Under the pieces are notes generated by a model, which was not told the DNA's origin, did no database searches, and worked only from the letters and a program-made list of their open reading frames with translations. Below are positions 1 through 5,515 of a stretch of DNA of 8,773 nt, piece by piece. The position numbers and the translations under genes were made by a program. The stretch is from Flavobacteriales bacterium CG_4_9_14_3_um_filter_32_8 (lineage in GTDB: Bacteria; Bacteroidota; Bacteroidia; Flavobacteriales_E; Vicingaceae), in contig PFUQ01000183.1 in the NCBI GenBank assembly GCA_002790175.1, forward strand, positions 1 to 8,773, read 5' to 3'. Position 1 is the stretch's first letter. Each line of letters begins with the position of its first letter.

Positions 1-952
1 AACCAAAAGCGGGTAGGACTGTCTCGGTATAAATTCCTTTTGCATACCCATTTAAAGCTAATTTTCCTGAAGTTTTTACCGAAGCAAAGTCAGTCATATA
101 AACAGCAGGAACCATGGAAAGGATATTTTTAAAATCGGTTTTCTTTGCGTTAAATTTGATGTCCATATCAATGTCGTCTTTATCTTCAAACAAAGCTACC
201 CAGCCATCCAAACCAAGAATTAGTTCGTTGATTTTAAATTCGTTTTGAGTAAAGGTATATTTACTGTTAGCTAAATCGGCTTTAATCGTTGCATCAGCAG
301 TTATCGCCGCATTTTTTAGATATTTAATGGATTCCATTTCTAAATTTAAGGTATCAATAGTGGTGTGAGTTACTAAATCAGTAACATCTGCCGTCATATC
401 ACCACTCATCTTAAAGTTAAAACCTTTAATAAAGGTAGATAAATCCATCGTTTTATCTATATAAGTAATGTTAGCGTTGGTGATGGTTAAATCTTTTAAT
501 CCTAATTTAAAATTAGAAGGTTCTTCGGGTGTTTCTGGAGTAACTTCTTCGGAGGCTTTAGCAATGTCCCAGTTGGCTGAACTATCTGCCAAAACAATGG
601 CATAAATAGTTGGTTGGTCAATGCTGATGGTTTTTACATTAATCTCATCGCCACTAATCACGCTCATTAAATTTACTTTTAGCGTTAAATTTTTAATGTT
701 TGCCAATTGAATTCCTTCAAATTTGTCAATTCCATCTACTTTTACATCGTTAATAGAAAAATTAAAGTTAGGGAAAGTGCTAATCAATCCTAAATCGAAC
801 TCACCAAAATCTATTTTTGCATTTAAACTTTTGTTGGCTTCTTCTTTCACCATTTCTATTATTTTTCCTTTAAAAATAATAGGTAGAAGAATAATTAATA
901 CAATTAAAAAGAGTAATGTGAAACCAAAATATTTAAGGATTTTTTTTAACAT
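1..952 (-). CDS. AsmA family protein, N-terminal 317 residues (runs off the left edge)
   Basis: The minus strand is open from an ATG at 952-950 to the window edge with no stop, giving 317 residues of a larger protein. Residues 1-6 are basic (MLKKIL) and residues 8-27 form one strong hydrophobic segment, so this is an inner-membrane anchor or uncleaved signal with the rest on the periplasmic side. The segment after it (about 40-70, with FGEFDLGLISTFPNFNFSI) and the following alternation of short beta-strands, including a NFKLGLKDLTITNANITY stretch, are typical of Bacteroidota AsmA-like proteins, which are usually 800 residues or more. Family members are tied to outer-membrane biogenesis and to bridge-like lipid transfer between membranes; the role here is inferred from the family only. 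It is divergent from the MFS gene across a 132-bp spacer. Family call is fairly sure; the C-terminal AsmA region is not visible. Confidence 0.8.
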   Translation of the reverse strand, partial: MLKKILKYFGFTLLFLIVLIILLPIIFKGKIIEMVKEEANKSLNAKIDFGEFDLGLISTFPNFNFSINDVKVDGIDKFEGIQLANIKNLTLKVNLMSVISGDEINVKTISIDQPTIYAIVLADSSANWDIAKASEEVTPETPEEPSNFKLGLKDLTITNANITYIDKTMDLSTFIKGFNFKMSGDMTADVTDLVTHTTIDTLNLEMESIKYLKNAAITADATIKADLANSKYTFTQNEFKINELILGLDGWVALFEDKDDIDMDIKFNAKKTDFKNILSMVPAVYMTDFASVKTSGKLALNGYAKGIYTETVLPAFG

Positions 953-987
953 GATTTTTTGTTTTTAGGATTTAATTTTTAAGCAAA

Positions 988-995
988 TAAAAGTA
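988..995 (-). promoter_or_regulatory. Possible -7 element for the AsmA gene
   Basis: On the minus strand these bases read TACTTTTA, one mismatch from the Bacteroidota -7 consensus TAnnTTTG, 35 nt upstream of the ATG. The 15 bases at 989-1003 are identical to those at 7599-7613 upstream of the flavoprotein operon, in the same orientation, which supports a shared promoter-type signal. No TTG -33 element at the right spacing was found, so this is tentative. Confidence 0.3.
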
Positions 996-1039
996 ACAAA
1001 AAGATACTAGATTTATTGTTGACTTTTAAGATTTATTAA

Positions 1040-1067
1040 TTGAAATAGAAAAAAGTAGTTAATTTCG
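1040..1067 (+). promoter_or_regulatory. Possible promoter of the MFS gene (TTG-N17-TAATTTCG)
   Basis: A TTG at 1040-1042 is followed after 17 nt by TAATTTCG at 1060-1067, one mismatch from TAnnTTTG. The spacing fits the known Flavobacterium pattern of TTG-N17-23-TAnnTTTG. The transcript would start near 1073 and leave a leader of about 12 nt before the ATG at 1085. Confidence 0.4.
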
Positions 1068-1084
1068 CACTCACGAATCACACC

Positions 1085-2344
1085 ATGAACAACCTAAAAT
1101 CTAAAGATCCATACGCAGCATTAAGGGTAAAAGAGTTTAAAACTTTTTTATTGATGCGTTTTGCCATTGTTTTGGCGTGGACCATGCAATTTATTATTAT
1201 TGAGTGGGAAGTTTATCGATTAACTAAAGATCCTTTGTCCTTAGGATTAATTGGTTTAATGGAGGTTGTTCCATCATTTTCATTTGCCCTTTTTGCTGGT
1301 CATGTTGTCGATCAAAAAGAAAAGCGGAAATTGCTAATGTTTTGCCTTTTAGGCTTTATATTTATTAGCCTTTCTTTAGTTTTTTTTAATGCTGATTTTA
1401 CTAGTAATTTCCTTTCAGCTCATCAAATTTTGTATGGCATTTATGCTTGTGTGTTTATTGGTGGGATAGTTAGGGCATTTATTGGACCTACCATTTTTTC
1501 ATTAATGGCATTAATAGTTCCTAAAAATTTATATGCAAATGCGGCAACATGGAGTAGTTCTGTATGGCAAATGGGTTCGATGGTTGGACCAGCAATAGGA
1601 GGTTTTGCTATTTTATGGATTGGAGTAACCTGGTCGTTAAGTATTGTTTTATCATTTGCAATTTTTTCTTTTATATTATTGTTGTTGGTTTTAAAACCAA
1701 AACCCATTTTAAATACCAAAATTGGAGAACCTATTTTAAAAAGCTTAGAGGAAGGAGTGAAATTTGTTTTTAAAACTAAAGAAATATTAAATGCACTAAC
1801 ACTAGATATGGTGGCTGTTTTATTTGGTGGAGCAGTTGCTTTATTGCCTATTTTTGCAATGGATATTTTGCAAGTTGGTTCAAAAGGTTTTGGTTTGTTA
1901 CGAGCTGCACCTGCTGTTGGTTCTTTTTTAACACTGCTTATTCTCGCTTATTTCCCAATAAGAAGAAAAGCTGGATTAAAACTCTTGTTTGCTATTTTTG
2001 GTTTTGGTTCATGCATCATCATTTTTGGAATTTCTGAATGGTTTATTATTTCTTTAATTGCTTTATTTTTTAGTGGAGTTACTGATGGAGTTTCTATTGT
2101 TATTCGACATACCATTTTACAATTATATACGCCAGATGAGATGCGTGGTCGAGTTTCATCCGTTAACTCCATGTTTGTAGGTTCTTCAAATGAACTAGGT
2201 GCTTTTGAAAGTGGATTAACAGCTAAATTGTTTGGCACCGTTAAAGCTGTTGTTTTTGGTGGAGTAATGACAATTATTATCGTTACGATTACGGGATTGA
2301 AATCAAAAAAAATGAGAGCCTTAGATTTTAAAAATCAAGATTAA
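1085..2344 (+). CDS. MFS transporter, DHA3-like efflux family
   Basis: A 419-residue major facilitator with about 12 hydrophobic segments, close to the usual family length. After a short cytoplasmic N-terminus (DPYAALRVKEF, residues 8-18) the first membrane segment begins. The loop between segments 2 and 3 carries MFS motif A as GHVVDQKEKRK (72-82). A second conserved stretch near the C-terminus, TPDEMRGRVSSVNSMF (349-364) followed by SSNELGAFESG (367-377), is typical of DHA3-type transporters (the MefA and enterobactin-exporter-like group). These are inner-membrane proton-driven exporters of drugs, siderophores or other small molecules; the substrate cannot be read from the sequence. The start is an ATG preceded by a possible TTG/TAnnTTTG promoter, with no Shine-Dalgarno sequence. 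Its stop lies 2 nt from the stop of the convergent PPIase gene, leaving no room for a separate terminator. Confidence 0.85.
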   Translation: MNNLKSKDPYAALRVKEFKTFLLMRFAIVLAWTMQFIIIEWEVYRLTKDPLSLGLIGLMEVVPSFSFALFAGHVVDQKEKRKLLMFCLLGFIFISLSLVFFNADFTSNFLSAHQILYGIYACVFIGGIVRAFIGPTIFSLMALIVPKNLYANAATWSSSVWQMGSMVGPAIGGFAILWIGVTWSLSIVLSFAIFSFILLLLVLKPKPILNTKIGEPILKSLEEGVKFVFKTKEILNALTLDMVAVLFGGAVALLPIFAMDILQVGSKGFGLLRAAPAVGSFLTLLILAYFPIRRKAGLKLLFAIFGFGSCIIIFGISEWFIISLIALFFSGVTDGVSIVIRHTILQLYTPDEMRGRVSSVNSMFVGSSNELGAFESGLTAKLFGTVKAVVFGGVMTIIIVTITGLKSKKMRALDFKNQD

Positions 2345-2346
2345 AA

Positions 2347-3117
2347 TTATTTTAGAACTTCTACTTTTTCTACAAAAAGGTTAATTTTTGGCCAATCTTG
2401 TGAATCTGTTTCAACATTAGTGAGTTTTGAAACCACAGCTAGTCCTTCAATAATTTCTCCAAAAACAGTATGTTCCCCATCTAAATGAGCTGCTCCTTTA
2501 TTTTTAAGGTAATAATTTTTTTGTGTTTCAGAATACGTATAATGGTTTTCTTCAGCATACTTTTCTAAAGAAAATATTGAAAATTGGCTTCCTTCAACAA
2601 AATAGAGTTCGTCTGGTTCTGAACGTTTATCTGGATTGTCAGTATAACTTCGGGCGGCAGCTACAGCACCTTTTTTATGAAAATGATGTTTGCTCATTTC
2701 TGACGGAATAGTATAATAACCAATACTATCTTGAATCGCTTTTTGTTTATCTCCATAAGAACCTCCAAATTGTGCCATAAACCCTTTTACAACCCTAGAA
2801 AAATAACAACCATTAAAATAACCACTTTTGGCTTGCAATATAAAATTAGCTCGATGGAGTGGAGTATCTTTATACAATTTAATCTTAATTTCCCCCTTGC
2901 TGGTTGTAATTAAAGCAATAGTTTCTGGATTTTCTTCGCCATATTTTGTTAATCGTTCAACAACATTATCGTTAGTTATCAAATCTAGTTTTCGTTCTTC
3001 AACAATTGGAGCAATTATTTCTTTTGCAACAACTTCTTTTTTTTCTTGCTGTGGTTGTTTTTCAGAACAGGACAGAAAAATAAAAATTGGTATTAGGTAA
3101 CTGATTTTTTTCCTCAT
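2347..3117 (-). CDS. Cyclophilin-type peptidyl-prolyl cis-trans isomerase lipoprotein
   Basis: I place the start at the ATG at 3117-3115 (256 residues), not six codons upstream. From this start the protein opens MRKKISYLIPIFIFLSC, a lipoprotein signal with the lipid-attached cysteine at 17, and a promoter element sits between the two candidate ATGs. After a Glu/Lys-rich linker (18-45) comes a cyclophilin domain (about 65-256). FSRVVKGFMAQFGG (106-119) contains the catalytic arginine (R108, matching human CypA R55) and the F-M-Q substrate-pocket residues. GSQFSI (176-181) and EHTVFGEIIEGLAVV (215-229) are the other hallmark motifs. An insertion of about 20 residues (188-209) separates the last two. 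It should catalyse prolyl isomerisation in the periplasm or at the outer membrane, assisting folding of exported proteins. It appears monocistronic and convergent with the MFS gene. Confidence 0.87.
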   Translation of the reverse strand: MRKKISYLIPIFIFLSCSEKQPQQEKKEVVAKEIIAPIVEERKLDLITNDNVVERLTKYGEENPETIALITTSKGEIKIKLYKDTPLHRANFILQAKSGYFNGCYFSRVVKGFMAQFGGSYGDKQKAIQDSIGYYTIPSEMSKHHFHKKGAVAAARSYTDNPDKRSEPDELYFVEGSQFSIFSLEKYAEENHYTYSETQKNYYLKNKGAAHLDGEHTVFGEIIEGLAVVSKLTNVETDSQDWPKINLFVEKVEVLK

Positions 3118-3121
3118 GTTG

Positions 3122-3129
3122 CAAAAATA
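3122..3129 (-). promoter_or_regulatory. -7 element (TATTTTTG) of the PPIase gene, almost touching the ATG
   Basis: On the minus strand these bases read TATTTTTG, an exact TAnnTTTG. Only four bases (CAAC) separate it from the ATG at 3117, so transcription would begin at or just inside the start codon, giving a leaderless or near-leaderless mRNA. The alternative upstream ATG at 3135 would lie outside such a transcript, which helps to fix the start. No TTG was found at 17-23 nt upstream. Confidence 0.45.
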
Positions 3130-3200
3130 AAGCATTTGTAAAAGTATTTTACTTTATTGTTCAAAAGGATTACTATTTTTAAGCCTATAAATCAACTACT

Positions 3201-3905
3201 ATGGCAATAATAAATATTAGTAAACACATTAGCTACAAAGAAGCTAATCATAGTGATACTGCAACTCGCAGAGGAATAAAAAACGAACCTAACGATGAAC
3301 AATTAGCTGCAATGAAAGTTTTAGCTAAAAATGTGTTTGAACCTTTAAGAGTTCATTTTAACGAACCCATTCACATTAACTCTTTTTTTAGAAGTGTAGC
3401 GCTAAACAAAACAATTGGTGGAAGTAGAACTTCTCAACATTGTACTGGTGAAGCAATAGACATCAAAGGAACTAATGGAATTACTAATAAACAACTGTTT
3501 GATTACATTAAAAATAACTTGGAGTTTGACCAATTAATTTGGGAGTTTGGAACAGATAAAAATCCTGATTGGGTGCATGTTTCTTATACAACTACTCAAC
3601 TTAATCGAAAAAGTATTTTAAAAGCTGTTAAAGGAGGTAATCCTGTTTATCAAGTAATGGAAGTTGGAAATGTAGTAGAAGAACCTAAAACAACTAAAAT
3701 AGTAAAAAAGAAAAGTACGAAGGGTGTTATTGCTGTTAAAACAGTACTTAATATTAGAAATAAACCAGCTACCAACGCAAAAGTAGTCGGACAATTAAAA
3801 AATGGGCTAAAAGTGAAGATAATTAGTGAAGATAAAGACTGGTATCAAGTTAAAACAATAAAGTTTTCTGGTTGGGTATCTAAAAAATACGTTCAGCTAA
3901 AATAA
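3201..3905 (+). CDS. M15-type peptidase with C-terminal SH3b domain (endolysin-like)
   Basis: A 234-residue protein in two parts. Residues 1-150 match the peptidase M15A/D-Ala-D-Ala carboxypeptidase fold: INSFFRSVALNKTIGG (59-74), SQHCTGEAIDI (78-88) and WEFGTDKNPDWVHVS (114-128) give the zinc ligands H80, D87 and H126 and a probable catalytic E115. After a Lys-rich linker (164-175), residues 177-233 form a bacterial SH3 domain (VLNIRNKPATNAKVVGQL, ending SGWVSKKYVQL) likely to bind the cell wall. The predicted activity is cleavage of peptidoglycan peptide stems. There is no signal peptide, so export would need lysis, a holin or another route. That is the usual layout of phage endolysins and of their domesticated relatives in Bacteroidota. 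No other phage gene is visible. It stands alone, just upstream of an outer-membrane protein remnant and a decaying toxin-antitoxin pair. Confidence 0.8.
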   Translation: MAIINISKHISYKEANHSDTATRRGIKNEPNDEQLAAMKVLAKNVFEPLRVHFNEPIHINSFFRSVALNKTIGGSRTSQHCTGEAIDIKGTNGITNKQLFDYIKNNLEFDQLIWEFGTDKNPDWVHVSYTTTQLNRKSILKAVKGGNPVYQVMEVGNVVEEPKTTKIVKKKSTKGVIAVKTVLNIRNKPATNAKVVGQLKNGLKVKIISEDKDWYQVKTIKFSGWVSKKYVQLK

Positions 3906-3907
3906 CG

Positions 3908-3976
3908 TTAGAAATTACCTTTAACTCCAGTTAGTATTACGTCTATATTTGAGCCTTTTTGGAGTTTGGCATTATA
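3908..3976 (-). pseudogene. 3' end remnant of a PagL-like outer-membrane protein gene
   Basis: A 22-codon minus-strand piece ending in a TAA at 3910-3908 reads, near its end, KGSNIDVILTGVKGNF and is preceded by YNAKLQ. It aligns with the last 24 residues of the intact protein at 5516-6124 (SNAYLVDA then KGSNMDAIVVGLKWNL): 12 identities over 22 aligned residues, one 2-residue gap, and both stops at the same place. The DNA shares an exact 15-base run (3945-3959 with 5553-5567). The reading frame is closed upstream by a TAG at 3979-3977 and the similarity ends there, so the 5' part of the gene is gone. The piece lies 2 nt beyond the stop of the convergent M15 peptidase gene. It is most simply the stump of a deleted paralogue. 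Because it is so short, a database comparison is needed to rule out a shared repeat. Confidence 0.6.
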
Positions 3977-4008
3977 CTAAAAAATAAAAACAATAGTTCA
4001 AAATTTAT

Positions 4009-4016
4009 TATCTTTG
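4009..4016 (+). promoter_or_regulatory. -7 element (TATCTTTG) of the toxin-antitoxin operon
   Basis: An exact TAnnTTTG match ends 19 nt before the antitoxin ATG at 4036, giving a leader of roughly 14 nt. No good TTG -33 element is seen at 17-23 nt upstream. Such operons are usually autorepressed by the antitoxin or the complex; no operator could be identified with confidence. Confidence 0.5.
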
Positions 4017-4035
4017 TATAATAAATTACTGCATT

Positions 4036-4230
4036 ATGGATACTTTAATAATAAATATAGATAGTACTGAAAAATCGCTTTTAGTTTTGTTGCTCAAAAA
4101 ATTTAAAGCCATAGTGAAAGAAATTAACGAAGATGATAAAGAAGATTATGCTCTTGTTAGAGCTATGATGAAAGGTAGAAAGCACAAATATGTGAGTGAA
4201 AGTTCTGTTTTGAAAAAACTAAGAAAATGA
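4036..4230 (+). CDS. Putative type II antitoxin of a RelE/ParE-type module
   Basis: A 64-residue protein, first gene of a two-gene operon and overlapping the toxin by 4 nt (ATGA, 4227-4230), the standard antitoxin-first layout. The N-terminus (TLIINIDSTEKSLLVLLLKK, 3-22) suggests a beta-strand and helix. An acidic stretch INEDDKEDY (30-38) is followed by a C-terminal region ALVRAMMKGRKHKYVSE (39-55) and a basic end. Small proteins with this layout, ending in a 'E-D-x-x-L-x-x-A-M-x-x-G-[KR]-x-x-x-Y-V-S' pattern, are common next to RelE-fold toxins in Bacteroidota. The acidic middle and C-terminal helix would wrap the toxin. I see no clear helix-turn-helix, so DNA binding is not shown. The reading frame is intact although its toxin partner is broken. 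The function rests mainly on context. Confidence 0.65.
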   Translation: MDTLIINIDSTEKSLLVLLLKKFKAIVKEINEDDKEDYALVRAMMKGRKHKYVSESSVLKKLRK

Positions 4231-4507
4231 TTTTACTTTTTGAAGAACAATTTAGTAAGGATATTGATAAAATAACTGTTAAATCTGTTAAAAAGAAAAT
4301 CGAAAAAACCATCATTGATTTAAAAGAAGTTAAAACCATTACACGTTTTCCGAACATTAAAAAGTTAACTGGACACAAACTCGCTTACCGATTAGAATTA
4401 ACGATTATAGACTATGTTTCTTTTTAGAAAATAACCAACTTATTCTACCCCGAATACTACACCGAAAAGAGGTTTATACCGATAGCATATATTTAATAGT
4501 CCAATAA
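4227..4507 (+). pseudogene. RelE/ParE-family toxin, frameshifted and with an element-encoded tail
   Basis: From the ATG at 4227 the frame gives 66 residues, ending shortly after NIKKLTGHKLAYRLELT (43-59), the conserved RelE-family core. It then reads six unrelated residues and stops. At 4403 another frame takes up the family sequence exactly where it was lost: DYRLCFFLENNQL, then LPRILHRKEVY. One missing base near 4402 accounts for this; the repaired protein would be about 93 residues. The lost part holds the R-x-L-H-R-K-x-x-Y signature (about 76-84 of the repaired protein), which includes the residues expected for mRNA cleavage in RelE-type ribonucleases. The truncated product should therefore be inactive. 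The last nine codons before the TAA at 4505 (after HRKEVY) come from the palindromic element starting near 4474. No slippery heptamer is seen at the shift, so programmed frameshifting is unlikely. A sequencing error cannot be excluded. Confidence 0.8.
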
Positions 4508-4593
4508 ATTAGACTAAAATCTATTGCATCGGCATTAACCATTGTACATTTATAAAATAGTATTGGACTATTTTATAAATACAATTGGTATTA
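4474..4593. repeat. MITE-like element made of two related palindromes
   Basis: The ends are imperfect inverted repeats: TTATACCGAT at 4474 and, read from the other strand, TAATACCAAT at 4593, then a perfect 12-bp pair AATAGTCCAATA (4495-4506) with TATTGGACTATT (4561-4572). The element consists of two consecutive hairpins. The first (4479-4532) opens CCGAT, closes ATCGG, and has an 8-bp core stem at 4498-4505/4508-4515 with one mismatch. The second (4538-4561 with 4567-4589, loop ATTGG) pairs nearly throughout, including a perfect 12-bp inner stem. There is no coding capacity. Size, terminal repeats and TA-rich flanks suggest a short non-autonomous mobile element or a BIME-like intergenic repeat; a target duplication could be TA or TTA but cannot be proved. 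It begins right after the conserved HRKEVY codons of the toxin gene and supplies its new stop. Confidence 0.65.
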
Positions 4594-4650
4594 CAGATTT
4601 TTTTCTTAAAAAGAATATTTCTTTTTTGAAAAAACTACCTTGAGAAAGTG

Positions 4651-4705
4651 GGCTAACCTTTTTCTAAGCGAAGTTTTTAATGAACTTTACCTATTAAAGT
4701 TAGCC
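4651..4705. repeat. Inverted repeat (GGCTAAC / GTTAGCC)
   Basis: GGCTAAC at 4651-4657 pairs perfectly with GTTAGCC at 4699-4705, and the pairing extends by about three bases if one bulge is allowed. An inner stem AAGTT (4671-4675)/AACTT (4683-4687) makes a branched or extended hairpin possible. No T-tract follows on the plus strand, so a classic terminator is not supported. Confidence 0.5.
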
Positions 4706-4739
4706 ATACTTATAAAAAAAGCCAATTTAACGCAGTACT

Positions 4740-4761
4740 TTTCTCCTCTTGAGAGGAGAAA
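4740..4761. repeat. Perfect 10-bp palindrome around a TG centre
   Basis: TTTCTCCTCT (4740-4749) and AGAGGAGAAA (4752-4761) are perfect reverse complements with only TG between. The G+C content of the core stands out in this AT-rich stretch. I recall CTCCTCT/AGAGGAG motifs as recurrent in intergenic regions of this phylum, but no copy number can be given here. It directly abuts the next hairpin. Confidence 0.55.
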
Positions 4762-4802
4762 GATGTTGTTCGAAGCTGCCATAGCAGCAAGATTACAACA
4801 TC
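4762..4802. repeat. Long hairpin: GATGTTGT / ACAACATC with inner GCTGC / GCAGC
   Basis: The outer arms 4762-4769 and 4795-4802 are perfect 8-bp complements. Inside them GCTGC (4775-4779) pairs with GCAGC (4784-4788) around a CATA loop. The two stems are joined by short internal loops, so a 41-nt RNA or cruciform structure is likely. It starts one base after the preceding palindrome, and the two together look like one composite repeat unit. Confidence 0.55.
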
Positions 4803-4898
4803 AGAGGTGTGTTTTTCAGCCTTTCTTTACCTTAAAACAAAATTTCAACAACAAAAAAACTATCAAAAATTCTCAGAGTTCGGGGCAGTATTCTCTTT

Positions 4899-4927
4899 AT
4901 GTCATGCTGAGTTTATCGAAGCATCTT
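4899..4927. repeat. Probable dispersed Bacteroidota intergenic repeat (GTCATGCTGAG ... GAAGCATCT)
   Basis: GTCATGCTGAG at 4901-4911 is followed by TTTATC and GAAGCATCT (4918-4926). ATGCT (4904-4908) and AGCAT (4920-4924) form the stem ends. I recognise this pattern (read on the other strand as AGATGCTTCGA...CTCAGCATGAC) as a very common short intergenic repeat in genomes of this phylum. Its function is not established; copy number in this genome is not visible here. Confidence 0.55.
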
Positions 4928-5053
4928 TCACTCTTAAACTTAAAGTATTAGTTTTTTATTCGTTAGATTTGTTTTCATAATATTTACCATGAGTTAAAAA
5001 CTCTGTAGCTTTTTTTTAGCTTGTATTATTAACAATTGAATGAAAAAAATAAA

Positions 5054-5443
5054 ATGAAAAAACTCATCATCATATTGATTGTTTTGTTTGCTGCTGGATG
5101 TGGCAATGAACTGCCGATTAAAGACAACTATGTAGATGGATTTGAACAAGCCAAGAAATCTATAAGAAAATTTGCTGAGTCTCATTTTGATACTTCAATC
5201 TATCATTTAGGCGAAGGAAGTGTTGGTTCTTTAGATAAGTTTGAACCTCCCATTAAGATTGTTAATTTCTTAGGTGCAGATACTGCTATGGAAAAATATA
5301 AAATGATTCATTATGAGCAACGTCATTTAGGTGTTCCTATTCATTGTGATAGCACCTATTCTTCTTATTGGACATATTATCAATTAGATGAAAATTTTTT
5401 GGTACTATCATATTCAAATGCTTCAATTCAAATAAAAGAATAA
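5054..5443 (+). CDS. Small lipoprotein of unknown function
   Basis: I choose the ATG at 5054, which gives 129 residues opening MKKLIIILIVLFAAGCGNE: two lysines, a hydrophobic stretch and an AAGC lipobox with Cys16. A TTG six codons upstream would only add polar residues before the signal. The mature part (17-129) has no domain I recognise. It contains a helix-like acidic and basic segment (VDGFEQAKKSIRKFAESHF, about 27-45), then GEGSVGSLDKFEPP and a Tyr-rich end (YSSYWTYYQLDENFLVLSY). The protein should be attached to the inner or outer membrane. No Bacteroides-type surface-export acidic signal is obvious after Cys16. It lies alone downstream of the repeat-rich stretch and converges with the outer-membrane protein gene at 5516. 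It is a credible gene because of the good lipoprotein signal, but its role is unknown. Confidence 0.7.
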   Translation: MKKLIIILIVLFAAGCGNELPIKDNYVDGFEQAKKSIRKFAESHFDTSIYHLGEGSVGSLDKFEPPIKIVNFLGADTAMEKYKMIHYEQRHLGVPIHCDSTYSSYWTYYQLDENFLVLSYSNASIQIKE

Positions 5444-5515
5444 AAACCTTATCATCACATCATTTTTATTAATTCTTTGCGGTTAAGTTATATTTTTAAT
5501 TTTTAAAATCACTCT

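Larger units (their letters stand above)
4594..5053. other. Repeat- and hairpin-rich intergenic stretch without a credible gene
   Basis: About 460 bp between the palindromic element and the small lipoprotein gene hold no convincing coding sequence. The only sizeable open frame (103 codons at 4640-4951) begins with a TTG and runs through three hairpins and a probable intergenic repeat, and its product resembles nothing I recognise. The stretch contains separate inverted repeats at 4651-4705, 4740-4761 and 4762-4802 and a probable Bacteroidota repeat at 4899-4927, listed individually. A small TTCTT/AAGAA stem lies near 4604. I read it as a landing zone of accumulated repeats. Confidence 0.6.

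Noticed and set aside
723..968. 81-codon plus-strand frame
   Set aside because: It is antisense to the start of the AsmA gene, whose frame is open to the edge and matches the family.
4395..4405. Programmed -1 frameshift making a full-length toxin
   Set aside because: The codons at the shift (TTA ACG) do not form an X-XXY-YYZ slippery heptamer, and no stimulatory stem directly after it is evident; a mutation or sequencing error is simpler.
4474..4802. CRISPR array
   Set aside because: The repeats are inverted and all different; there is no regular direct repeat with spacers, and no cas gene.
4640..4951. 103-codon open frame in the repeat-rich spacer
   Set aside because: It starts with TTG, crosses several hairpins and an intergenic repeat, and its product shows no recognisable domain or sensible composition.
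5036..5053. Upstream TTG start for the small lipoprotein
   Set aside because: It would put six polar residues before a good lipoprotein signal; the ATG at 5054 gives a canonical signal peptide.
5444..5515. Bidirectional terminator between the convergent lipoprotein and PagL-like genes
   Set aside because: The spacer is AT-rich with short complementary runs only; no stable G+C stem followed by a T-tract was found on either strand.
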